Positions 6,562 to 15,273 of a stretch of 19,315 nucleotides of DNA are shown here, one piece after another. Under the pieces are notes generated by a model. That model was given only the letters and a program-made list of their open reading frames with translations, ran no database searches and was not told where the DNA came from. The position numbers and the translations under genes are program-made. How positions within the stretch are numbered: the first letter of the stretch is position 1; each line of letters starts with the position of its first letter. Origin of the DNA: an uncultured Oscillospiraceae bacterium (GTDB taxonomy: Bacteria; Bacillota; Clostridia; Oscillospirales; Acutalibacteraceae); the NCBI GenBank assembly GCA_900543525.1, contig UQRS01000041.1, forward strand, positions 1 through 19,315. Reading direction: 5' to 3'.

Positions 6562-7821
6562 CTATTCTTCCTTTTCCTCCCAAATCGACGCGCCGACCGA
6601 GGAAAGACAGCCTTCCAAATCCTCGTATCCGCGGCGAATATGCCCGATATTGCCGATCTCTGTGCGGCCGTCGGCGCCCAGCGCCGCCACCACGACGGCC
6701 GCGCCGCCGCGCAGGTCGGTCGCTTCGGTCTTTGCACCCGAGAGGCGGGGCACGCCTTCTACCACGGCGACCCGACCCTCCACCTTGATTTTGGCGCCCA
6801 TGCGCACCAGCTCGTCGACATAACGAAAACGGTTTTCAAAAATATTTTCCACAAAAACCGAAGTGCCGTCCGCCACCGTACTCATGGCCAGAACCGGCGG
6901 TTGTGCGTCGGTGGGAAACCCGGGGTAGGCCATCGTCCGCACGGTCGGAATGCGATGCAGGCGGGGCGGCGCTTCGAGAAGCAGGCTGCGCTCGGCCACA
7001 TCGAGGCCGCAGCCCGCCACCCGGAAATACTCCAGCACCGGGATCAGGTGCGAGGGCAGAATATTTTTCAGCCGAAGCCGGCCGCCGGTCGTTGCAGCCG
7101 CCGCCATATAGGTCGCGGCGATGATGCGGTCGGGGATGACCGTGTGTGCGGTCGGATGCAGCCTCTGCACCCCTTCAATTTCAATATTCGAGGAACCGGC
7201 GCCCTGAATTCTGGCACCGGCGCTGTTGAGAAAATCGGCGAGGTCGCTGATTTCCGGCTCTCGCGCCGCATTGCGGATGACGGTTTTCCCCTTTGCGACC
7301 GAGGAGGCCAGAAGTATGTTCTCGGTCGCGCCAACGCTCGGGATCGAGAGGGTGATCTCGCACCCTTTGAGTCCGTCGGTATGGCAGTCCAGCCCGCCGT
7401 GTGCCTCATCAATCTGAAGCCCGAGGGCGCGCAGCGCCTGCAAGTGCAGATCAATCGGCCGCGGTCCCAGCTCGCACCCGCCGGGGAAACTCAGCCGCGC
7501 CTCCCGGCAGCGGCCGGCGATCGCGCCGAGAAACACGATGGAGGAGCGCATCTCCCGCATGAGGTCGTCGGGAATCTCACAGGAGGTGACGGCGGAGGAA
7601 TCCACCACAACACACCCATCCTCCCGCGCGCAGGTACAGCCCAAATGAGTCAGAATCTTCATCGCGGCGTCCACGTCCGACAGGCGCGGACAATTATGTA
7701 TCCGGCAAACGCCGCCGCAGAGAACGGACGCGGCCAGAATCGGCAGCGCCGCATTTTTCGCGCCGCAGACGTCGATTTCACCGCGCAGAGGTTTCCCTCC
7801 CTCGATAACCAGTTTCGCCAT
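6562..7821 (-). CDS. murA: UDP-N-acetylglucosamine 1-carboxyvinyltransferase
   Basis: First committed step of peptidoglycan synthesis: transfer of enolpyruvate from PEP to UDP-GlcNAc in the cytoplasm. At 419 residues it is the standard length. The inside-out alpha/beta barrel motifs are present: K22-N23 in CGAKNAALPI, R92 in MRSS, the catalytic and fosfomycin-reactive C116 in FPGGCELGPRPIDLH, and the C-terminal RGGAAVVVAALGADG. Having the cysteine, rather than aspartate, predicts fosfomycin sensitivity of this copy. ATG at 7819-7821 gives the family start MAKLVIEGG and has AAAGGG (7831-7836) 9 nt upstream; the longer frame begins at a TTG and adds twelve residues with no family match. It is separated from murG by a 195-bp spacer with overlapping hairpins. 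Many Firmicutes have a second MurA elsewhere; only one is seen here. Confidence 0.97.
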   Translation of the reverse strand: MAKLVIEGGKPLRGEIDVCGAKNAALPILAASVLCGGVCRIHNCPRLSDVDAAMKILTHLGCTCAREDGCVVVDSSAVTSCEIPDDLMREMRSSIVFLGAIAGRCREARLSFPGGCELGPRPIDLHLQALRALGLQIDEAHGGLDCHTDGLKGCEITLSIPSVGATENILLASSVAKGKTVIRNAAREPEISDLADFLNSAGARIQGAGSSNIEIEGVQRLHPTAHTVIPDRIIAATYMAAAATTGGRLRLKNILPSHLIPVLEYFRVAGCGLDVAERSLLLEAPPRLHRIPTVRTMAYPGFPTDAQPPVLAMSTVADGTSVFVENIFENRFRYVDELVRMGAKIKVEGRVAVVEGVPRLSGAKTEATDLRGGAAVVVAALGADGRTEIGNIGHIRRGYEDLEGCLSSVGASIWEEKEE

Positions 7822-7966
7822 TACCACGCACCCTTTCAAGGATAACCTTTTTCGCAAATGCGGTATTGCGTTCGGTCGGGCGGAATCTCTCCCCCACCCG
7901 CCCGGACGCTTACATCATCATCCTATGCCGGGGTGCGGCGTTTTGTTAAAAAATGAATAGCCAAAA

Positions 7967-7991
7967 AGCAGTCGGAGGAATCTGCTCCTCC
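7967..7991 (-). terminator. Overlapping hairpins after murG (weak terminator or attenuator)
   Basis: Two mutually exclusive stems overlap in minus-strand RNA. GGAGGA/TCCTCC pairs 7986-7991 with 7974-7979. AGCAG/CTGCT pairs 7982-7986 with 7967-7971 and runs directly into five U. The stems are only 5-6 bp, so function is uncertain. Confidence 0.3.
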
Positions 7992-8016
7992 CTCCGGAGG
8001 CGTGCCGGATCACACC

Positions 8017-9132
8017 TTACACAAGCTGCATCAGAATCGCGTAGATGCGTTCGGCCGTGTCGGGAACGGCGGCCGCTCTCGCCTTCTTCCCCATCTCCCG
8101 CAAGAGGGCGGGGTCGGCAGTCAGTCGCTTTACCTCTTCCACCAGCAGCGCGCCGGTGAGGTCCTTCTCCTCAATCACCCGCGCCGCGCCGCGCTCGGCC
8201 AGCGTCATGGCGTTGTGGTACTGATGGTTCTCGGCCACATAGGGGGAGGGAATCAGGATTGCGGCCTTCCCCTGCGCCTCCAGCTCGGAGAGGGTGATGG
8301 CTCCGGCGCGGCAGATCACCAGGTCGGCCGCCGCCATGCAGAGATCCATGTCGTTTATGTACTCCGAAAAACGGACGGTCGGCGCGCGGCCGAGATCGAC
8401 CTTCTTTTCGGCCAGCAGCCGCTGCATGTCCTTATACCCACTGCTGCCCGCCCCGTGAAAGTGAAAGAGGCTGCCGCTTTTCCAGTGCCAGGCAATCAGG
8501 TCGGCCGCCGCCTCGTTGATCGCGCGGGCGCCGAGGCTTCCGCCGAAGGAGAGAATCATCGGCCGCTCGTCAATTCCAAGCGCTTTGCGCGCACGCTCCC
8601 GGTCGGCCGACAGCACCGAGTGACGGACGGGATTGCCGGTGATATACGGCTTTGCACGCAGCTTGAGATGCTGCTCGGCTTCCGGCATGGCGAGCATGAC
8701 GGCATCCGCCTTTTCCGAAAGCATTTTGGTCGTAACGCCGGGATAGGCGTTCTGTTCATGAATGGCGGTTTTGATCCCCAGCTTCTGCGCCTGCCGGACA
8801 ACCGGCCCGCTGACATAGCCGCCGGTGCCCACCACAAGATCGGGTCTCAGCCTCTCCAGCAGACGCCGCGCGTCGTGGGAGGCCTTTACCGCCTTGTATG
8901 CCGCAGAGAGGTTACGCCCGATATTTTTCAGCGACAGGCTGCGCTGGAATCCCTCGACGTCGATGGTGTAGAAATCGTACCCTGCCTCGGGAACCAGCCG
9001 GGACTCCAGCCGCTTGGCCGTGCCGATAAAGCTGATTTTGGCGTCGGGCTGTTTTTCCTTTACATAGCCGGCGATGGCAAGCGCCGGGTTGATGTGGCCG
9101 GCCGTGCCGCCGCCGGCAAATAAAATATGCAT
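8017..9132 (-). CDS. murG: MurG, undecaprenyl-PP-MurNAc-pentapeptide GlcNAc transferase
   Basis: Peripheral membrane GT-B glycosyltransferase (family GT28) that adds GlcNAc to lipid I to make lipid II on the inner face of the membrane. The 371-residue product has the N-terminal glycine-rich GGGTAGHINP (7-16), GTGGYVSGP, HEQNAYPG, the second glycine-rich loop SFGGSLGA and the UDP-GlcNAc-binding CRAGAITLSELEAQGKAAILIP. The usual (S)R(S/A)GA(S/T)T signature is RAGAIT here, a mild variation. ATG at 9130-9132 has AAGGAG (9140-9145) 7 nt upstream. It starts 23 bp after the ftsW stop, consistent with one transcript. The next gene downstream, murA, acts earlier in the same pathway. Confidence 0.97.
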   Translation of the reverse strand: MHILFAGGGTAGHINPALAIAGYVKEKQPDAKISFIGTAKRLESRLVPEAGYDFYTIDVEGFQRSLSLKNIGRNLSAAYKAVKASHDARRLLERLRPDLVVGTGGYVSGPVVRQAQKLGIKTAIHEQNAYPGVTTKMLSEKADAVMLAMPEAEQHLKLRAKPYITGNPVRHSVLSADRERARKALGIDERPMILSFGGSLGARAINEAAADLIAWHWKSGSLFHFHGAGSSGYKDMQRLLAEKKVDLGRAPTVRFSEYINDMDLCMAAADLVICRAGAITLSELEAQGKAAILIPSPYVAENHQYHNAMTLAERGAARVIEEKDLTGALLVEEVKRLTADPALLREMGKKARAAAVPDTAERIYAILMQLV

Positions 9133-9155
9133 AGAGCCGCTCCTTATCCGGAAAT

Positions 9156-10319
9156 TTATGTCTTGACCAGATTACTTCGTCGCGAGACCGAGAGGACAAC
9201 CCCCATCTCGGCCAGGAGGATGACCAACGCCGTGCCGCCGTAGCTGAAAAACGGCAGGCTGATGCCGGTATTGGGGATGGTGTTGGTGACGACCATAATG
9301 TTGAGGGCGGCCTGCACTCCGACCTGGAAGGTCAGGCCAACCGCCAGCAGCGCGCCGAACTTATCGGGCGCACGCATGGCGATGACAAAGCCGCGCCAGA
9401 CCAGCATGCAGAACAGCAGCACCACGATCAGCGAGCCGAAGAGGCCCAGCTCCTCCGCCACGATGGCGAAGATGAAATCGTTGTGCGGCTCAGGCACCCA
9501 GAGGTATTTCTGCCGAGACTGGCCGATCCCCCGGCCGAAGAGGCCGCCCGACCCGATCGACAGCAGCGACTGGATGACCTGATACCCCTCCCCCTTCGGG
9601 GCGGCCCAGGGATCAAGCCAGTACTGGATCCGGCTGGAGCCATAGTCGACAATGCCGGTCAGTATGGCGATCACGCCCAGCCCCACCCCTCCGAGGAGGC
9701 CCAGGGCGACATATTTCAGCTTGATGCCGCCGACGATCATCAGGCAGATGCCGATCGCAAAAATCAACAGCGTAGCCGAGAGGTGGGTCTCCACCACGAC
9801 CAGGCCGCAGATCACCATCAGCAGCATGCCGAAAAACAGCACACCGAAGGTGAACTTCTCCATCTGCTTATAGTTGATCGAGATCAGATGCGCAAACAGC
9901 AGCACAATGGCAAACTTGGCAATCTCGGACGGCTGAAACTGGAAAGAGCCGATATAGATCCAGCGTTTATAGTCAAACCCCTCCCGCATCGGCGGAAGGA
10001 TCAGCACGATAATCAGCAGAACGACCGAAAGGATATAAATCGGCCAGGCCAGCTTGCGCAGTATGTGATAATCCACCTTGGAGATGACCAGCATGGCGAT
10101 CACGCCGACCACGGCCAGAATGAACTGCTTGCGGATAAAGAGGTAGCTGTCGTCATACCGCACATAGGCGTAGGCGTAGCTGGCCGAAAACAGCATAACC
10201 AGCCCGATGGTCAATATGATAATTACCAGTGAAAAAAAGGTCAGGTCGATTCGTCCCGATTGCAGCAGGCGGAATTTTTTCTCTCCCCCGTCGCCGCCGA
10301 CGATTCTCTCTCTCGCCAC
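9156..10319 (-). CDS. ftsW: SEDS peptidoglycan polymerase FtsW/SpoVE
   Basis: Multi-pass glycosyltransferase that polymerises lipid II into glycan strands at the septum, working with the class B PBP encoded upstream. The 387 residues contain about ten hydrophobic segments, the conserved RW (119-120), QPSE (129-132), a large extracellular loop with GRGIGQSRQKY and EPHNDFIFA (the catalytic Asp is expected at D281), and the C-terminal PFFSYGGTALV. The start is GTG at 10317-10319, supported by AGGAGG (10327-10332) 7 nt upstream. It begins 38 bp after mraY; murD, which usually lies between them, is absent. FtsW and the sporulation paralogue SpoVE cannot be separated by sequence alone. The position in the division cluster favours a vegetative FtsW. 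Confidence 0.95.
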   Translation of the reverse strand: MARERIVGGDGGEKKFRLLQSGRIDLTFFSLVIIILTIGLVMLFSASYAYAYVRYDDSYLFIRKQFILAVVGVIAMLVISKVDYHILRKLAWPIYILSVVLLIIVLILPPMREGFDYKRWIYIGSFQFQPSEIAKFAIVLLFAHLISINYKQMEKFTFGVLFFGMLLMVICGLVVVETHLSATLLIFAIGICLMIVGGIKLKYVALGLLGGVGLGVIAILTGIVDYGSSRIQYWLDPWAAPKGEGYQVIQSLLSIGSGGLFGRGIGQSRQKYLWVPEPHNDFIFAIVAEELGLFGSLIVVLLFCMLVWRGFVIAMRAPDKFGALLAVGLTFQVGVQAALNIMVVTNTIPNTGISLPFFSYGGTALVILLAEMGVVLSVSRRSNLVKT

Positions 10320-10357
10320 GCCAGCCCCTCCTTTTGCAAAAATTTGAAAGCCCCGGT

Positions 10358-11380
10358 TTACCAGCGCAGTGCAATCGGCAGAAAAGCGATCACACAGCCG
10401 ATCAGCGCCGCCGCCGAAAAGGAGAGAACAATTTTCTCCTCCGACCAGCCGCTCATCTCAAAATGATGGTGGATGGGCGACATCTTAAAAAGGCGCTTTT
10501 TGGTCTTTTTGTAATAGGTAACCTGAAGGACGACCGAAAGCGCCTCCAGCAAATATATGATGCCCGCGAAAATCAAAAGTATCGGCCGCCCGATCCCGAA
10601 GGAGAGCGCCACCACCATGCCGCCGAGGAACATCGAACCGGTGTCCCCCATAAAAACCTTGGCCGGGTGAGCGTTCCAGACGAGGAAGCCGACGCAGGCG
10701 CCGGCCAGCGCAGCGGCCAGAATTATCTGCCCCTGCTGCCCGAGGAAGCCGGCGGCCAAAATAAAGAAGGTGGCCACCACCAGCGTCACCGAAGCGGCCA
10801 GTCCGTCGATTCCGTCGGTCAGGTTGACCGCGTTGGTAAAGCCGTAGATAAAGACAAGCGCCACCGGCCAGAAGAGAAGCCCCCAGCCCGACATGACATC
10901 CACATCTCCCAGGAAGGGGATCCATGTGCTCTCCATCCCGCCGAGGCGGAGAGTCAGCAGATAGGCCGCCGCAACCAGCAGCTGCAGCATGGTTTTCTGC
11001 CGGGCGGTCAGGCCGAGATTACGCTTTTTCACCACCTTGATATAATCGTCGATAAAGCCGATAAACCCGGTTCCGAACGCGAGGCCGAGACCGGCCAGCA
11101 GCAGGATCATGCGGTAGCCGTCAGCCGTCTCCCCCCACAGCGCGCCGGAGGCCGCCGCCGACGCGGCAAAGGCCACCCCGGTGGACAGCAGAACACCGGC
11201 CGCGATCATAATTCCGCCCATGGTCGGCGTGCCCTGCTTGTTTTTATGCCACTTTGGCCCGATGTCGAGAATCGTCTGTCCAAACTTCAGCTTGTGCAAA
11301 AAGGGAACCATCCAGACGCCGAGCAGCGCGGTCACGCCGAAGCCAACCACCAGAGCCAGAATCGGAAGCCATCTATCCAT
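10358..11380 (-). CDS. mraY: Phospho-N-acetylmuramoyl-pentapeptide transferase
   Basis: Integral membrane enzyme that joins UDP-MurNAc-pentapeptide to undecaprenyl phosphate, forming lipid I. The 340-residue protein has about ten membrane segments and all family signatures: DDYIK (111-115), NLTDGIDGLA (186-195), FMGDTGSMFLGG (243-254) and the SPIHHHFE loop (301-308). ATG at 11378-11380 gives the normal length, but the ribosome binding site is weak: the only SD-like run, AAAGGA, is about 12 nt upstream. It is separated from murE by 146 bp containing a terminator-like hairpin and no obvious promoter, so transcription probably reads through. murF would normally sit between murE and mraY. Confidence 0.97.
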   Translation of the reverse strand: MDRWLPILALVVGFGVTALLGVWMVPFLHKLKFGQTILDIGPKWHKNKQGTPTMGGIMIAAGVLLSTGVAFAASAAASGALWGETADGYRMILLLAGLGLAFGTGFIGFIDDYIKVVKKRNLGLTARQKTMLQLLVAAAYLLTLRLGGMESTWIPFLGDVDVMSGWGLLFWPVALVFIYGFTNAVNLTDGIDGLAASVTLVVATFFILAAGFLGQQGQIILAAALAGACVGFLVWNAHPAKVFMGDTGSMFLGGMVVALSFGIGRPILLIFAGIIYLLEALSVVLQVTYYKKTKKRLFKMSPIHHHFEMSGWSEEKIVLSFSAAALIGCVIAFLPIALRW

Positions 11381-11476
11381 CTTGTTTTCTCATCCTTTCA
11401 CCGAGCTGCCGGGCATGTTTCCTTTCGCCTGCAAGCGGCGGCAGTCCCGGTTCTTTCATCCATCGCATTCATCGCG

Positions 11477-11499
11477 AAAAAAGGCCTCGCGCCTTTTTT
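11477..11499 (-). terminator. Terminator-like hairpin between murE and mraY
   Basis: A perfect 9-bp stem, arms AAAAAAGGC (11477-11485) and GCCTTTTTT (11491-11499), with a 5-nt loop. In the minus direction it starts 27 bp after the murE stop and ends in six U. Only three GC pairs hold the base, so termination may be partial. The design is symmetric and could work from either side. Confidence 0.55.
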
Positions 11500-11526
11500 A
11501 AAGCAGCGTTTTTGCGCAAAGAAAGC

Positions 11527-12957
11527 TTATTTCAGCTCGCGCAGCGCGTCGGCCACAACCTCCCGCTCGTCGAGGTGGATGGTGCCGGTGCTCAGGATCT
11601 GATAGGTCTCATGCCCCTTGCCGGCCAGGACGATGATGTCGCCCGGCTCGGCGTGTGCGACGGCATAGTGGATGGCCTCCACCCGGTTTTCGATCACCAC
11701 ATAGGGAGTGCCGGCCTCCCGCACGCCCTCCATAATATCTTCGATGATGCGGCCCGGCTCCTCACTGCGCGGGTTGTCGCTGGTCACGATCAGGAAGTCG
11801 GCGTGTTTGGCCGCAATCGTGCCCATTTTGGGACGCTTGGTGCGGTCCCGGTCTCCCCCGCAGCCAAAGAGGGCGATCAGCCGGTTTTTCGGAATTTTCT
11901 CAAAGGTTTTCAAAATATTCTCCAGCCCGTCGGGCGTGTGAGCATAGTCGATCACAATTGTAAAATCCCGGCCGGTCGGCACAACCTCCGCCCTGCCCTT
12001 GACTCCGGCGACGCCGCTCAGCGCCCGGCAGACCAAATCCAGCGGAAAGCCCGCGTCCACCGCAAACGCGGCGGCGCACAGAGCGTTATAGACCGAGAAC
12101 TCCCCGGCCGTGTGGAGTGTGACCTCTCCCCGGCCGCCGGCCGTGACCAGCTGGAAGGTCACGCCGTCCGGCTGGTAGCGGATCTCCTCGGCAAAACAGG
12201 CGGCCTCCCGCGTTTTTGCCGAGTAGCCGACCACCGCGCAGTCCAGCCCCTCCACCATTCTGCGGCCATAGGCGTCGTCCAGATTGATGATCGCACGGTC
12301 GGTCATGGTGAACAGCCGCTTTTTGGCGGCCATATAATTCTCCATCGTCAGGTGATAGTCAAGATGATCCTGAGTCAGATTGGTGAACAGCGCCGCCTCA
12401 AACCGGATGCCGTCCACCCGCTTCTGATCGAGCGCGTGAGAGGACACCTCCATCACGGCGTAATCGCAGCCCGCCTTGATCATCAAATCAAACAACGAGT
12501 TCAGCTCATACGCGCTCGGCGTCGTGTTTTTGGAGGGCAGACACTCCTCCCCGATCATGTTCTGTATCGTGCCGATCAGGCCGACCTTGTGCCCGGCGGC
12601 CTCCAAAATCGTTTTGACGAGATAGGAAACGGTGGTTTTCCCGTTGGTGCCGGTGACGCCGACAATCTTCAGCCGGTCGGCCGGATGGCCGAACCAGGCG
12701 GCGCACATCTCGGCAAAGGCGGCTCTGGTATCCGGCAGCAGCACCTGATTGTCATAGCCGAGATCATGCTGCGCCACAATGATGGCCGCCCCCTTCTCCC
12801 GGGCGATGGGCGCGTACTTGTGCCCGTCATCTGCCGCGCCGCTGATGCAGACAAAAACATACCCTTCTCCCACACGGCGGGAGTCGCAGGTCAGCCCCTT
12901 GACCTCCACGTCGGCAAAGGCGGCCGGCGCCTGCCCATACAACTTTCCAAATTTCAT
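11527..12957 (-). CDS. murE: UDP-MurNAc-tripeptide ligase MurE, meso-DAP type
   Basis: ATP-dependent cytoplasmic ligase adding the third residue to UDP-MurNAc-L-Ala-D-Glu. The 476 residues show the three Mur ligase domains: an N-terminal UDP-binding part, a central ATPase with P-loop VTGTNGKTT (101-109) and the carbamylated-lysine region AAKKRLF (about 210-216), and a C-terminal domain with DNPR (394-397). DNPR is the motif of enzymes that use meso-diaminopimelate instead of lysine, which predicts an mDAP-type wall. ATG at 12955-12957 has GGGAG (12967-12971) 9 nt upstream. It starts 27 bp after the PBP gene. The usual downstream partner murF is missing and a hairpin follows instead. Confidence 0.97.
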   Translation of the reverse strand: MKFGKLYGQAPAAFADVEVKGLTCDSRRVGEGYVFVCISGAADDGHKYAPIAREKGAAIIVAQHDLGYDNQVLLPDTRAAFAEMCAAWFGHPADRLKIVGVTGTNGKTTVSYLVKTILEAAGHKVGLIGTIQNMIGEECLPSKNTTPSAYELNSLFDLMIKAGCDYAVMEVSSHALDQKRVDGIRFEAALFTNLTQDHLDYHLTMENYMAAKKRLFTMTDRAIINLDDAYGRRMVEGLDCAVVGYSAKTREAACFAEEIRYQPDGVTFQLVTAGGRGEVTLHTAGEFSVYNALCAAAFAVDAGFPLDLVCRALSGVAGVKGRAEVVPTGRDFTIVIDYAHTPDGLENILKTFEKIPKNRLIALFGCGGDRDRTKRPKMGTIAAKHADFLIVTSDNPRSEEPGRIIEDIMEGVREAGTPYVVIENRVEAIHYAVAHAEPGDIIVLAGKGHETYQILSTGTIHLDEREVVADALRELK

Positions 12958-12984
12958 CTTTACTTTCTCCCTTTTCCAAAAGCA

Positions 12985-15201
12985 TCAATCCGAGCTGTCC
13001 TCGGACCGGAAATACACCGTAATCGAGGTGCCGGCGGCAACCTCTGTCCCCTTTTCCACACTCTGTTTATAAGCAACCACGCCGGAGGCTGTCAGGCTGC
13101 GGCCCGAAAAGGCCACATTGACGCCGGCATTTTTGGCCGCGCTGTTGACAGCCGCGATCGTCTGTCCCGTAAAGTCGGGCACCGTGGCAGTCTTTCGCTC
13201 GCTGCCTTCCTCGGTATACAGCACAACCACACCGTTTTCAGAGACGTACTGCCCCTCTCCCGGACTTTGCGAAAGGACGGTGTCTCCGTTGCCGATCACC
13301 CGCGTCGTCAAGCTCTCGGCCGAGAGCGCGGCCTTCGCCTCACTCAGCGTTTTGCCGGTGACGCCCGGCACCTTGACGCTGATTACCATATCCTCGTCGG
13401 TATAGTTCGGTTCATAGCCGAGGTAAGGCAGAACATCGCCCAGCACCTGGCCGCCGACCGGCGCGGCAATGGTGCCGCCGTACACATTGGCGGCGTGCGG
13501 CTCGTCAAGCAGCACCAGCACGGCAACCTGCGGATTGTCGGTCGGCGCGATCCCGCAGAAGGAGGAGATGCGCAGCCGCTCTCCCGTGCCGGCCAGCTCG
13601 TCAGCAACCTTCTCGGAGGTACCGGTTTTTCCGCCGATCCTGTATCCGGCGACATAGGCGTTTTTACCGCCGCCTCCATCCACAACCGCCTCCAGAAAGC
13701 CGCACAGCTTTTTGGACGTTTCGGAGGAGATCACCTGCCGCTTCTGCACAGTGTCGATATTTTTAACCACATTGCCGTCGGCATCGAGAATCTGGCTGAC
13801 GACGTGCGGCTGCACAAGATACCCGCCGTTGACCGCCGCAGAAACCGCGGTAATCAGCTGAATCGGGGTGACCTTGAAGGTCTGGCCGAAGGAGGTGGAG
13901 GCCAGCTCAACCAGCCCCATATTCTTTTCCGCGTGATAGATGGAGCCGGCCTCTCCCGGCAGGTCGATGCCGGTCGTCGAGGTCAGGCCGAACGCGTCAA
14001 AATAATGCGAAAAGGTCGATACGCCGAGCAGCTGCCCCAGCGTGATGAAAACCGGGTTGCAGGAATTCTGAAAAGCCTGCTCAAGCGATTCGGTACCGTG
14101 TCCGGTCCTCTTGTGGCAGGAGTAGCGCTGTCCCGCGATCACAATATAACCGGGGCAGCTGTAGCTTTTGCTCGCGTCGGTAACGTTTTCCTCAATTGCG
14201 GCGGCGCCGGTGATGATCTTGAAAACCGACCCCGGCTCATACGGATCGGAGATCGCCTTGTTCCGCCACTGATGATTGAGCAACTCGCTCAATTTGGTTT
14301 GCCGCTCTTCCCCCGAGAGGGAGGCCAACGCCTCCTGATCAGCGGGGTTGGTCAGAGTGAAGGGATCGTTGGGATTAAAATCCCCCTTGACCGCCATGGC
14401 CAGCACGCCGCCGGTGTTGACGTCCATCACGATGCAGACGCCCCGCTCGGTGACCGAGTTGTCTGCGACCGCCTGCTCAAGATATTTCTCCGCCACATGC
14501 TGAATATAGGAATCAATGGTCAGCACCAGCGAGTTTCCGGGCGTCGACTCCACCTTTTTCTCATAGCTGAAGGGCATGTCGGCGCCGCGGGCGTTTTTGG
14601 CCGCGACCACCCGGCCGGGGATGCCTTTCAGCTCGGTCTCGTAATAGGATTCCAGCCCCGAAAGCCCCTGGTTATCGTCTCCGACAAAACCGAGCACGAC
14701 CGAGGCGAGATTGTCGTTGGGATAGTACCGCTTGGTCGCCTCATCCAACCCGATGACCGAGCCGAGCGATTCATCCGAGATAAACTGCCGCACCTGATCG
14801 GCTAGGTCTTTTTCCACTTTTTTCTTTACGATCACATAGGAGCTGGATTTCTGCGCGTAGCCGAGGACGGTTTCATACTCCATTCCAAGGATCTGCGACA
14901 GACCGGAGGCAACCTTCTCCCGCTGGGCGTCGTTATCGAAGTCGTTCGGCGTGATATACACCGTCCACACCGTCGCGCTGGTGGCAAGGATGCTGCGGTT
15001 GGCGTCGTAAATGTTACCCCGCTCCGGACTCAGCTCGGTGTCATAGAGCTGCTGCTCCGACGCCTTTTCCTGATAAAAGGCGCTGTCAATTACCATAAGC
15101 TGGGTCAGCCGGACGATCGAAACGCCCATGAAGCCGATCACCAGGATCAGCATGATCGCCATCATCCGCATCCACATGGATTTGGTAGGTCCGGTTGCCA
15201 C
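12985..15201 (-). CDS. Class B penicillin-binding protein with two PASTA domains (FtsI/PBP2x or SpoVD type)
   Basis: Membrane-anchored D,D-transpeptidase that cross-links septal peptidoglycan. The 738 residues read: short basic end, one signal anchor (about 13-34), a PBP dimerisation domain starting near RGNIYDANRS (61-70), the transpeptidase domain with S325-V-F-K328, S380-C-N382 and K525-TGT, then PASTA repeats at about 609-664 (VPGVTGKTL) and 672-732 (VPDFTGQTI). All active-site motifs are intact. The start is GTG at 15199-15201 with AAGGAG (15213-15218) 11 nt upstream; the next ATG lacks an SD. Vegetative PBP2x and sporulation SpoVD share this architecture, and position after ftsL fits either. 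The 173-bp leader holds a hairpin, a candidate promoter and a small reading frame. Confidence 0.95.
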   Translation of the reverse strand: MATGPTKSMWMRMMAIMLILVIGFMGVSIVRLTQLMVIDSAFYQEKASEQQLYDTELSPERGNIYDANRSILATSATVWTVYITPNDFDNDAQREKVASGLSQILGMEYETVLGYAQKSSSYVIVKKKVEKDLADQVRQFISDESLGSVIGLDEATKRYYPNDNLASVVLGFVGDDNQGLSGLESYYETELKGIPGRVVAAKNARGADMPFSYEKKVESTPGNSLVLTIDSYIQHVAEKYLEQAVADNSVTERGVCIVMDVNTGGVLAMAVKGDFNPNDPFTLTNPADQEALASLSGEERQTKLSELLNHQWRNKAISDPYEPGSVFKIITGAAAIEENVTDASKSYSCPGYIVIAGQRYSCHKRTGHGTESLEQAFQNSCNPVFITLGQLLGVSTFSHYFDAFGLTSTTGIDLPGEAGSIYHAEKNMGLVELASTSFGQTFKVTPIQLITAVSAAVNGGYLVQPHVVSQILDADGNVVKNIDTVQKRQVISSETSKKLCGFLEAVVDGGGGKNAYVAGYRIGGKTGTSEKVADELAGTGERLRISSFCGIAPTDNPQVAVLVLLDEPHAANVYGGTIAAPVGGQVLGDVLPYLGYEPNYTDEDMVISVKVPGVTGKTLSEAKAALSAESLTTRVIGNGDTVLSQSPGEGQYVSENGVVVLYTEEGSERKTATVPDFTGQTIAAVNSAAKNAGVNVAFSGRSLTASGVVAYKQSVEKGTEVAAGTSITVYFRSEDSSD

Positions 15202-15244
15202 GCCGCGTCACACTCCTTTTTTCAAAGATTCAAAAAACTACTCT

Positions 15245-15273
15245 CTCATAAAATGCGGTAAAACGAGAGTCAA
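15245..15273 (-). promoter_or_regulatory. Candidate promoter of the PBP gene
   Basis: On the minus strand TTGACT (15268-15273; 5 of 6 consensus positions) and TATGAG (15245-15250; 4 of 6) are 17 bp apart, about 45 bp upstream of the GTG start. The -35 lies in the 3' arm of the hairpin at 15263-15291, the same terminator-promoter overlap seen upstream of prmA. Confidence 0.4.

Noticed and set aside
6469..7845. A 458-codon plus-strand frame opposite murA
   Set aside because: Composition is typical of a shadow frame and MurA on the other strand is unmistakable.
7822..7857. N-terminal extension of MurA by 12 residues
   Set aside because: It starts at TTG, and MAKLVIEGG with AAAGGG upstream is the normal MurA start.
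7877..7904. A G-rich minus-strand stretch considered as a G-quadruplex
   Set aside because: Only three G runs of adequate length are present. A 7-bp hairpin explains the symmetry as well.
8002..9123. A 373-codon plus-strand frame opposite murG
   Set aside because: No family motif and no ribosome binding site. MurG is complete on the minus strand.
11398..11472. A 24-codon minus-strand frame just upstream of mraY, starting after the hairpin
   Set aside because: No ribosome binding site, no similarity to anything recognised, and unlike the ftsL-PBP frame no link to the hairpin.
11254..14805. A 1183-codon open frame on the plus strand, opposite mraY, murE and the PBP gene
   Set aside because: Its translation is rich in Arg, Gly, His and Leu with no domain, and it mirrors three certain genes on the other strand. 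Long antisense frames are expected in GC-rich coding DNA.
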